This document shows positions 51,713 through 61,975 of a DNA stretch of 64,000 nt, in pieces. Origin of the DNA: Lottia gigantea (taxonomy: Eukaryota; Mollusca; Gastropoda; Lottiidae). A program made the position numbers and the translations under genes. Location of the stretch: positions 5,639,180 through 5,703,179 of the forward strand of contig NW_008709715.1 in NCBI RefSeq assembly GCF_000327385.1. Direction: 5' to 3'. The first letter of the stretch is position 1, and every line of letters begins with the position of its first letter. The notes beneath the pieces are model-generated. The model saw nothing but the letters and a program-made list of their open reading frames with translations. It had not been told where the DNA came from and did no database searches.

Positions 51713-54075
51713 TTACATTCCTAAACTCTCCAAATACTCTGCTATTACTCCTACTCCTTTATTGACATTGCCTTGTTGACTTCCTTCAGCAACATGAGCT
51801 ATAACTATAGCTGAAAAATACAAACAAAATTCTTTTAATGGATTTGTGCAATATGGTTAAAATAATTATAAGCAAAGATTAGCACCTTTCCAATTTTCAA
51901 TTAGGATCCTTGGTTCTAGTGTTTCCAACAAACCAAGCACTTTATAACTTCACTATCGCAATGGCCCTTAGATAGTATTAGCTGCTTACGATTTTCACAT
52001 CATTTAAAGCTTAATTTAGACCATTTGCAATATTAATAACTCAAAACTTATTCATGTAAAGATCAAGTCATACCAGAATCCCGGCATGTTTTAACAAAAT
52101 GACAAAAAAAGTTTCGCCAAAGTCTCTAACCATTTTTTTTTATTATTTAGGCAAGAAAAGGCAGTTATTCAAAATGTTAAATTTGATACCACAAATTTTT
52201 GTAGGCATAAAACATAAAAGGAAATAACCTACCAGTTTTAGAACATTGTAATGTTACACCTCCATGGTCTTTTTTCTTTCCTAGTACCTAGAATAAACAG
52301 AGGGTGTTATTAACTTACTGACCATTATTACAATCGTCTTCAACAAACTATCTCTAAATATCCAAGGTAACGACTTTTTTCTCTCAATATAAATGAATAG
52401 CTGGAAATGATCAACTAGCCTTGAAGAAGTCCATACTCTTCTAGTACTTCTGAGGACTATTTTCATATATTCAAGACTAAAATCAACCCCCAAAATGGCA
52501 CACCTGTCCCTTAAAATTACCAATGAGAACACGTGTTGCACAATTCCTTTCAACCTTGTCTGCCTATAGATTTTACTTTTGTTACTCTGTTATGTAAGAA
52601 ACAGAATTAAACACCTACCAATTTACCATCTTCTGACCGTAAAAATTGATATTTAACACCACCTAAGACTATACCACTGGCTTGAAATGGGGTAAAATCT
52701 TTCGATTTAAAACAGGAAGCTACAGTAGCACCTTCTTGTGGAGATATCTGGAAAGCCTGGAAGAAAAATGATAAGTTTTTTATATACAGGAACTATCTGC
52801 AATCATATGTCAACTGGAGCATACTACCTAGAAACTCACTGAAAAAACTTCCATTCAGGGTTTGATATTGATTACAATATTGAGATCTATTATCAATGGC
52901 TGACTACCGATTGATAATCTAAATAATTTAATTGATAAACCCTGTAAATACTAAATTAAAAACATGCCAAAATTCTAATTTCATGGGTAATTTTTGCATC
53001 ATAGAAGTATATACTGGCTAGTTATTCTAGTTCATTGAGGGTATGTTATTTGCTAAAGGGAACCTATGTGGAAGAGACTACTACTTGTTTGTTTTACAAT
53101 ATACTGCAGGTAGATCATAAAAAGAATCCCTTTTCTCACATCTTTCACCCTAGGAATATTTTCATCAATATTTTAATTTTATAGTGATTCATGCTGTTTG
53201 AGTCTAAGGGGAGATAAATGGATATTATGAAACCAATACCAGTATGAAAGGTGTAGGATAACACATAAAACATGACATTGATTACATCCTTAAAATTAAT
53301 TAAATAAAACAGGACAGGGAAACAAAAAAAACTAATATTTCCTTCTACAACATGACTTATCAGTCGAATTTGTCTTTTATCTACTAACATAATTTATACC
53401 ATTTTATGGGTTTTAAACTAGTTCAGCTTTGTCTAGGGTTATTTACCTAAACGAGTGTCCCAGCAGGAGTTGCTCAGTTTTTAAATTAGATCATTTTGAA
53501 ATAAGATAGTGGACCACAGCCATATACGCCCTTCACGGCATGCTGATGGTAAAAACGAAACATCCATTTTAAGTTTCAAAATCAGTTGAAAACTAAGAGA
53601 GTAATAGCATATTCAAGATTTTAGGGCAAGGGCAATACTTCTGCTTCTAAAAATCGAAAATAGCTCAAAATCAAACTTGATCTTCATTTTATGAATATGT
53701 ATACACATACCAAATTTCATTTGATTCGATCAAAAAATCTAGTTTTTAGAGCGTTTACAAGCAAATGTTGACGGACCGACGGACGGACAGGGGTGCCGAC
53801 AATATATGTCCACATAAAGAGATGTGGTCATATAAAAATGCAGAAAGTATAAGCTATCTTGCAACATATTTTAACAATTGATATATCCTGCTAGTTTGAA
53901 TTCAGAGGTAAATAAGACAAGTGTATAAACTATCAATACATACCGCACCAGCAGCATTGGTAGTCCATGCTGCTCCACCATCAATTCCTATAATACATGC
54001 CTTGTCTGCATGTGCTGCACCACTCGAATCTTTGGTCTGAGCAATCAAGTTATCGATGTATGAATCCCAACTCAT
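51713..54075 (-). CDS. Profilin
   Basis: Small actin-monomer-binding protein that promotes ADP/ATP exchange on G-actin and delivers it to formins and other poly-proline proteins; cytosolic. Four coding exons: 54075-53944 (44 codons), 52756-52619 (46), 52287-52233 (18 plus one base) and 51810-51713 (rest plus stop), 140 residues in all, normal for invertebrate profilins. The start MSWDSYIDNLIAQ is the classic N-terminus whose Trp stacks on poly-proline. GIDGGAAWTT, SGIVLGGVKYQFLRSEDGKL, GVTLQCSKT and the C-terminal VGVIAEYLESLGM are all family landmarks. Introns are GTATGT, GTAGGT and GTAGGT with proper phases (0, 0, 1). A TTCTTTCAG acceptor lies one base before the ATG, so at least one non-coding 5' exon exists upstream, possibly near 58 kb. 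Single copy in this window. Confidence 0.97.
52425..52516. mobile_element. Fragment of GGGACA-end MITE family
   Basis: TTCTAGTACTTCTGAGGACT through AAAATCAACCCCCAAAATGG to CTGTCCCTT closely matches copies ending at 55,620 and 61,172. Only one end is recognised here. In a profilin intron. Confidence 0.7.
53440..53850. repeat. Probable interspersed repeat with GACGGAC run
   Basis: Contains TTGACGGACCGACGGACGGA preceded by an ATTTCATTTGATTCGATC block, a composition common in dispersed molluscan repeats. The boundaries are guesses, and no second copy is in the window. Confidence 0.35.
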
Positions 54076-55268
54076 TCTGAAAGAACAAGTGTTATTAAAA
54101 CTAAGTTAAAAGATAATATATATAAATCACTACTCTAATGATCCTTAATATCGCAAAACAGTCATAAACCTCTCCTAATACGAACACTGATCACACTGGT
54201 TACTAAGGTTTGATTGAAATTCAATTAGATTTTATTAATATTATAAACTAATAGTAATTTAGTTCCTGGTTGAAGTCACTTCCTGTCAGCCTGTATCAAC
54301 TAACTACCTTCTGATTATTAACTACTTATCTTACTACACACTACACATTTCTCACCCTAGTGTCTCTCTCTGTTTATTTTTGACAGATTTCCAAATACAA
54401 CATATTACAATACTACAATTGCATACAATTCTTCTTGAACACTATTTTAACAGTGAAAATATTTTATTGTGCAATTCTTCTCATTCAAACAATGTAACTT
54501 ACGAAAGTCGATGGAAATATAAAGTGACTGAACACATAAACCAACTACATAGCCAAATATTGTGGTGTCAAAAGACCCTTCTTTATTTCATTCTAATTTT
54601 GAAAGCATAAAATATTAAACTAAATCAGTCAATTCACCTCAAAAATGTATCCAATTAGCAGTATTGTAAATGATGTACAGTAGTTAAAATAAGTATGAAT
54701 AGAGAAATATAGATTGAAGGCTGATATCTATAAATAAATAAAAATTTAATCATAAAAAAGTTGTCTTGATGAAATGCATCGATTTTCTGCATTGAAGAAT
54801 TTAAATCCAGCTTTAACATAAAACAGCAAAACCTGTTACTGATTGGTTTCTAATGATTATTATTTTATGTAGGGTTGAGATCAGTGAACAGAACTGACCC
54901 ATCCTTTGTAAATATTTCCAGATGGCTGCATCCCAAATAAACAAGACATTAAGATGGATATATTGTGTCCATTTTACATTTTTATACAAATACTTGTCAA
55001 GTTCCAGTTAGTCAGTGAAGCACAAAATAAACCCTTACCACTTAATACTAGACACAAACAAACACAAAGGATATGCATAAAGATGTAAGAGAGCAAGACA
55101 TTAACCATATTTTGAACCATGTTGCCAACACATAGTACACATGCCTACAAAATTTGATGTCTTTTAAAAGAAGGAAAATAAATTTTCATGAAAATTGTTT
55201 GCAAAAAAGACCATTGTAAAAGGGACAATTAAAATCAACCTATTTCAATAAATTTCAGGTTAAATCAT

Positions 55269-55620
55269 TGAAGGGACAGGTAGGCTATTAATTTGACCAA
55301 TCATACTTTAGTCTGGGGACTTAGTAACTGGAATTTTTTGGCTGAGCTAATCAGTAATAGTGTTCACAGCTCACCGTCGAAATTTGAACCTTCAAATCCA
55401 TGTGGGTCAGCGTTTGAATGTAAAAGTGATGACTCGTCAATTCAAGATACTCTGTGATATATAGAAAAAAACATCAATAGAAATAGTGAGTAAAATTCCT
55501 AGGTTGAAGTATTTTTAAAGGAATTTTGTGATTTCATACATTTCTAGTACTTCTGAAGACTATATATACATATCTTCAAAACTAAAATCAACCCCCAAAA
55601 TGGCACATCTGTCCCTTTAA
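55269..55620. mobile_element. GGGACA-end MITE
   Basis: Starts TGAAGGGACAGG and ends ATCTGTCCCTTTAA, an inverted pair. The right 80 bp (TTCTAGTACTTCTGAAGACT, AAAATCAACCCCCAAAATGG) is shared with 52.4 kb and 61.1 kb. A second GGGACA end at 55,217 suggests a nested or extended copy. Confidence 0.68.
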
Positions 55621-55966
55621 AAGCATCATTGAACTAGTGGTTAATATCTTAATTTAACATCTTATTACATATTTCATGCCCCTAATTTGAACTACATTTT
55701 CAAACCATTGACCTTTAAATTTGATTGAACAGTAATATTAATTTACATATTTGACTGGAGGGTCAACATCAAATCAACTTCCTGTTTTCAACTCAATATT
55801 AACCTGATTTTGACACTGCCCAAATCATAGTAATAGAAATTATCGTAGACTTGTGTGGTATATTATGAATAATTACATATCATATCCAATACCCTACATC
55901 TCTACTTGACATCTCAGCATCCTTATAGAGATTCCACACACAAGTTTACACCAAGCCTTTATTTAA

Positions 55967-56070
55967 TGAATGAATGTGGATCTTGTTATCGTTATGGGGG
56001 AATAAACGCTTGTCACATGATAACCCAGCATTTATTCCCCCATAACGATAACAAGATCCACATTCATTCA
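55967..56070. repeat. Perfect 40-bp inverted repeat (hairpin)
   Basis: Arm 1 (55,967-56,006, starting TGAATGAATGTGGATCTTGT and ending GGGGGAATAAA) is the exact reverse complement of arm 2 (56,031-56,070), with a 24-base loop. No target duplication or transposase signature was recognised. Confidence 0.95.
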
Positions 56071-58249
56071 AGTCAAGCTAGTCAATTGTAGCGTAAATGA
56101 CAAAGGATCCCAGCACATTTGTCTGAGGAATTCTTGAAAAAGCTCTAGTCCTTTGGTTTTTTTTTAATGTAAAAGGGGTTTTAATTAATGTAATTCGATA
56201 AACAGCAAGGAAGTTTCTCAAAAATATAAAGAAAAACACTTCCTATACTGGTATTGGATAATATGATAATTATTTGGCAATGGTACAAGTTAAATCCATA
56301 ATCTTCTTATCAGACAGTTATAGCACTTCAAATCTTCAATATAAATAATCATAAACAGTAATCTCTACTCAATAATATCTGGAGTATAGAGTTCCCAATT
56401 TTTTTTTTTAAGAGCATTTTTTCATTGGTGACAAATTTACATAACTGACTGACACTATAATCAACTTTTCTGTGTCAACTCCGTGACCCACTAAGATTCA
56501 TCATGTAATGCCTATATCATAGATTTGTATGAAAGAATAATTTCAAATACAGTCAAAAAAGTTAAGAAAAACAGTTCAAATTAAATGCAGTCAGTCACTT
56601 AATTTGATAAATCTTTGCTGGCAATTAGCCTACTCTTGTTGTTATTTATTAGGCAATTTGACATACACAAGTGAAACTGAGTCAAGTGATTGTAGATAAT
56701 CCCACTTTTAAAAGAGGCCACTTCATGAGAATTGCTGATCAAGATTTTATTGATTTTAATATCATTATAACCAGACCTCTACTTTAGCCTGTACATGTAA
56801 CTAAAATGACGGATCCAAAAATGATTATGATGCAAGTAAAAGTAAGGCAACACCTACACCAATTACTTGTTACAGTAATCAAATAGGTAAGTCAGCTTAC
56901 GTAACCTAAGCTTGAATGATCATAAAAATTATCAAATCAGATATTGTATTAATTCAATAACAAAACCACTGAAAGTCATGGTATGTCCCAAGAATGTACA
57001 AGCGGCAAGCATTTATATTTGTGTTCTATTTAATGGTGAACTTGTATTATATCCTATTCCATCACGGTCATAATAAATTGAGGGCGTATATACCCCAAAA
57101 CAGAAGCAGGAATTGAGATATCCTGTGCACATGAAATTCCATAATGGTTATTCCAATAATTGGTGCAGACGTCTCATTTAACACTACAAGAGATGCATTT
57201 TCAGTATTCAATGGAAACAACGAAACAAAGAAAATACAATTGGTGAGGTAATTGTTTTTAAACAGCAAAGTCACATCCTCTCAGTCAGTCACTGACAGGT
57301 GAGTAAGCCATAAAAATATTTGTGCATCAGGAAGTAATGTGAAGTCTTGGCCTGAGACAAAGATATTTTCAATGTTGTTGTTGTCTTTTTGATAAGCCCA
57401 TACCTATCATGCTCATACCCTTGACAATGATATACTATTCCTAATCTTTCTAATAAGCTAGGTCTCAATTTTAATTTTAAGTAGTTTACATAATGCACAT
57501 TCTTTGATATCAATTATGTAAAATAATATTAGACTATGCAACCAGACTTGAGTCTTGGCTGTAAAATCACATCACAATCACTTAATCTTGATTGCACAAT
57601 GTAATCAAGAAGGAATTACACCATGATCATTTGATTATAATCTCCTACTAAATACATCATTATTATCAACAAGATGCCACCGACAACGCGGACGTCGGAG
57701 AAGAATCAACTTTATTAACACGTGCCCGCCTCCCTTGACCCTACTAATTTGATGAGCTGTCAGTGTCAACTACGGAAAGCGTTTTCAAGCGTTAGAGAAG
57801 CAAATTGATGCCGACACACAAGAATTTACACCCTGAACCGCATCCAAATAGCATCAAACATATCATAAATTGAAAACTGTTCATCCTAAACCGAACCCCA
57901 TGTCAGAATTGATGACAGGGAAAGTCTGAAAAATGAATCATCACCTCGTCTACGATGTTCTCGATAACAACTATACATTCTTGTCGGTTTATGTAAATAT
58001 TACTAATGTGGTACAAATTACCTGATTTAATTTATAGTTAGATGAAAGTACTAGGTGGATTTTGGCTTAACTCTCCAAACTTCAACCAAATTTGGGCTAG
58101 TAAATTCTAATATGGCGGCCGGTGTATGAGGTCTTCAATACAAGCTGTTACCCGGTTTACTGTACCGTATCGCCAGTCAACTGACTCAACCTAGGGGGCG
58201 ACACTAGTAATGGCCACGCCGCTAGACGGGATTATCAAGCTCTGGAATA

Positions 58250-59571
58250 AACGCGTGAAACAGGAAATTGCGTACAACTTGACTTTTAGAGAAACTAGTG
58301 TTTAAATCTTCATAATATCAGGAACAACAAGTGTAAAAAAAATCATTTGATTTTTGGCGAATATCTTTCAAAATAATGTATGAAATATTGAGTACTAAGT
58401 CTTGGTAATCGAAAATAAAACATAGCCCTGTAGTAAATTTGCTCACAGGGTACTGATAAAAACTCCAGTTTAAAGGGATTGGCTTGGAAAAAAATGCGAG
58501 ATTTTGCGTCTTTTTCTTTTAAACATATTTGGTTGTGCCATAATTATGTCAATATACTAAAATATAAATTCAAAAGGATTTATACATACTAATACAATTA
58601 CATGAGCTTTTAAGAAAATTTATTATTAAGCTTGTAATGTGTAAATGTCGGGTACCGTACTATGTATTTCCAATTCCATATCAATGTATGTACGATCTTG
58701 TTTGTCTAAATCACCTTTATAGTGAAACACTTACTTCAAATCGAATTCTTTATTCTCGCCTTCATACAGATTTTCACAAAAACACATAAATTAGGATTAC
58801 AAACGCATAAATTGCTCGCGAACTGTGAGGCGTAACCATTAATTAGTTGTTGTCACAAACAGTCTTATAGGACTTTATTACCTCCCTTTAACCAATGCAA
58901 ACCTCAGCCTTATCTCTGGTATTTGAGAGTTTAAAGGTTCGCGAACATTCAGAGCTGAAACTATAGCGGCTCAACAAGTCATTCAAGCCAACTAAATGTT
59001 TCAGGTCTCAAATTTCGACGGTGAGGTGTGAACACTAAAAATCCCGTTTCTGAGACCATGGCTGTCCTACAATTGGTCGAACAAATGGCGAATATGACCA
59101 TTCTGGTGCAGATATATATGCCTACTGGACTGTTTCTGGATAAATATTTAGATTTTTAGGGCTTCATAAAAATAATAACATAGTTATAATAAACTTTATA
59201 ATTTAAATGGACTAGATATACAAGTGAAATGATTCTAAAACGCCATATTCCGCTAATATGGGTAATCCGATAAACCCATAAAAAAAAATTTCTTAAGCCT
59301 TATTAATTACTTTGTAGTATGGATTATACAGGTTATCTATTGTTTAGTTATGACACCAGGCTCCACTTCTGAATATTATACTCTCTTATTGCCGTATGTT
59401 TGAGAATTTAAATTTTATGTTCATTATTAGAGGTGGTAAGGTATGGCGATGGACGGTGATTTGACATCTTAAAGGAATTATTGTTAAGAGCTTCTAAGTG
59501 CACAGCTATTCCCCACAGCCCCGGAACTCGTTACGACAACGGTAATTTTAATAAACTGTTTCTCTTACAAG
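58250..59571. other. Spacer between profilin side and glycosyltransferase 3' end
   Basis: No gene recognised. It should hold the 3' UTR of the GT31 gene just below 59,572. AT-rich, with short homopolymer runs. Confidence 0.45.
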
Positions 59572-61267
59572 CTAAACTTGTCCTAATTGTCGAAATTCTC
59601 TTTGCGATTTTCGTATTGTAAATAAATGATAAGCTCTTTTGAAGAATTTGTCACGAATACACATAGCCAGAATTTTACAATTGACCAATTGCCGTAAAAT
59701 GCAATTCTTCAAAAATTCATAATTGTTAGTCATAAAAAATCTAGAGCTAAAATCTACTAATTGTATCTTTGCTTGATGACGTAAAATTCCGTAAACATAA
59801 ATATCATCGATCCAGAAAAACGGTGAGACGAAAGCCGCTCTATAGAGTCGTTTTGCCATCTCACTTCGGAACACCGCTGCAAAACCGGGACAATATGACC
59901 ATGGGTATCTTTTTCGCCCATGAAACTCATTTCGAGCCACTTTCCATTTTCCTGTTCGTAGTACTCGAGGGTAGTTTATCGTACAACAATGTATATTATT
60001 AGGATTCAGTCGTGATGCAAATAATTCTAGAAATAACTGCATATCAAAAACTACATCGTCATCTACCCTAAGTGTCCATTCTGAGTTCTGGCAATGTTCT
60101 GTCACCCATCGTAATCCCATTACAGCTTTATGTGTTAAATTATGGTAAGAATCAAAGAAATCTCCTTGCACCATGTCTCTATATTTCATACTTTCACTTT
60201 CTATTGCGGCTTGAATATTTCGATTTGACGGACGACCTACTAAGAAAACTACTCTTATCTTAAATGGTAAAAACAAAGTTTTAGAACCATACGTTTCTCT
60301 TATAGAGTTTCTTCTGTGATAGTTTGGAATGGAAGAATGAACCATCACTATGACATTTGTAACCGATGACCCAGAACAGATTTCCTTATTATTGATGAGG
60401 TAATCGTTATATAAAGTAATTGGTAATTGTCGACTTTTGGTGTAATAGTCTAAAATTTGATTCTGAACTGTTCGATTATTCCGAAGGGTTAGTGGATCCA
60501 CATTTTCATCTGAATACGGAATCGACATATTATCGTATGGTTTCTTATTGACCATCAGAGAAACTTCCATGTCTTCACTTTCGGAATTCCAAAAGTTTCT
60601 ATCCAGAAAACTGACGAATCCCAAATATGTCGTATTTATTCTGTTTGGTGATTTAGAGTTCTTCCACATCATCGGATGTAGTACTATAAATACTACCATA
60701 ACAAAAATAACCAACTGTTTTGTTTTTATCCATCGCCTGAAAAATAGTTAATTAGTATAATAACCTTATTTTACTTTTTTCAGGGCCAATATATACTGTA
60801 GCTTATCCCCGTGCCATATGCAATTTTGTATGAAAATTTGCGAATTCTACTGTACATCTGAAAGTATTTTCACAAGTGGAATGCTGAAATGTTCTCATTT
60901 CTAGAATCGGGAAAAGTTCTAAAACTTTCAGAGGGTGGAAATATGTACCAATCTCCGTCTGTACGAACATCAATTCAGTTTAGATGATCGGTTTGGTGCA
61001 TTGTGTTAAAGGGACAATTGCTATATTTTTATGGATCAATCAAGTCTCAAAAAACGGGAATTTTTTAACTTAGGAATTATGCGACTTTCGTACATTTCTA
61101 GTATTTCTGAAGAATATTTACATATATTTAAGGATAAAATCAACCCCCAAAATGCTGTATCTGTCCCTTTAATAAACACATAATTCCTAAAATCCTAAAA
61201 TTTGAATTGCTAGAAAAAAACAGTGAAAACAGTGAACACGTCGGATGACTTACCATAAACCATACAT
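59572..61267 (-). CDS. Beta-1,3-galactosyl/N-acetylglucosaminyltransferase (GT31 family)
   Basis: Type II Golgi enzyme adding Gal or GlcNAc in beta-1,3 linkage from a UDP-sugar. Exon 1 (61267-61254) encodes only ATG TAT GGT TTA TG before a GTAAGT donor. Exon 2 (60736-59572, after TTTTTCAG) carries the rest. Joined, the protein starts MYGLWRWIKTKQ and has 392 residues. A short basic cytosolic tail precedes one membrane segment (LVIFVMVVFIVLHPMM). Stem Asn-x-Ser/Thr sites follow. Motifs in family order: NSIRETYGS (RxxIRxTW), RVVFLVGR, MVQGDFFDSYHNLTHKAV, TLRVDDDVVFD (metal-binding DDD), YPWSYCPGFAAVFRSEMA and PFFWIDDIYVYG (EDVYxG). Acceptor specificity cannot be read from sequence. Most of the coding sequence is in one exon, as usual for B3GALT genes. 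Confidence 0.93.
61006..61172. mobile_element. GGGACA-end MITE, 167 bp
   Basis: TTAAAGGGACAATTG at the left and ATCTGTCCCTTTAA at the right form terminal inverted repeats. The inner right part matches the 55.6-kb copy. It lies in the intron between the two exons of the glycosyltransferase. Confidence 0.78.
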
Positions 61268-61596
61268 TTTATCAATATCGGATGGATGTTTCAGGTGGGG
61301 TAGTCAACTGGACATAACTTTCCACAGCGTTCATACTCTCAATAACCTAGTATATAAAGAATCCTTATTGATATACCATCTGATCCAGTTCAAATATTCA
61401 CAATAATTATACCCAACAGCTTGACTCAACACGGTGTTAATCGATTTTTTTTTTAAAAAAGAGACCTTATTAATGGCTTGTGGTAAGTGATCAACAGATC
61501 ACGATCAATTGTATCTGAATATATCGACGAACGAGAGGTAATTGTATGACCTATAGATGTTTGATCTCTATAGAAAGTACGATGCATCCCTTGAAG

Positions 61597-61646
61597 NNNN
61601 NNNNNNNNNNNNNNNNNNNNNNNNNNNNNNNNNNNNNNNNNNNNNN
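61597..61646. other. Assembly gap (50 Ns)
   Basis: A run of fifty N characters of unknown true length. Confidence 1.
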
Positions 61647-61672
61647 CGCAAGGTTTGGTCATCTGAACGCAC

Positions 61673-61975
61673 CTAGAAACTATCAAGAACATGGAGCCTA
61701 AATAAAGAAAGACACAACAATTTTCGATATGGATAACAACAAGGATCCTTTGTCATTGACCTTAATTGGAATATCCGTGCCCATTTACAGCTAGGTCGAC
61801 TGGTATAATGTGCTTTTCTACAACCCACCCTCTGGTTCATGTCGTAAAATAGTGGGTAAAACAGATTCTCAAAGAATGTTTTGTCCAGTCGTTGTGAAGA
61901 AAACATCAGGGTTAACATCAAGTAGGAAATTAACAATAAAATAAAAAGTTGACATGATTTGCGAAGATAGTTCAT
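61673..61975 (-). CDS. Hypothetical type II membrane protein ORF (possibly a first exon)
   Basis: The ATG at 61975 opens 100 codons. A short basic start (MNYLRKSCQ) is followed by one hydrophobic helix (LFILLLISYLMLTLMFSS) and then a Cys-bearing segment (RVGCRKAHYTSRPSCKWARI). The architecture suggests a Golgi glycosyltransferase or other type II enzyme. The frame stops at 61,673, 26 bases before a run of Ns, so the rest of a gene could lie in or beyond the gap. It lies just upstream of the GT31 gene on the same strand. Family not recognised; could also be spurious. Confidence 0.35.
   Translation of the reverse strand: MNYLRKSCQLFILLLISYLMLTLMFSSQRLDKTFFENLFYPLFYDMNQRVGCRKAHYTSRPSCKWARIFQLRSMTKDPCCYPYRKLLCLSLFRLHVLDSF

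Larger units (their letters stand above)
54076..58200. other. Profilin 5' leader intron and upstream region
   Basis: No coding exon recognised. Contains the GGGACA-end MITE (about 55,269-55,620) and the perfect inverted repeat (55,967-56,070). A more GC-rich, CpG-containing stretch at about 57,670-58,250 is the best guess for the profilin promoter. AAATCAG|GTAATT near 58,020 is a possible donor for the untranslated first exon. Confidence 0.35.

Noticed and set aside
59769-60751. Three plus-strand frames of 63-77 codons
   Set aside because: Antisense shadows of the glycosyltransferase exon.
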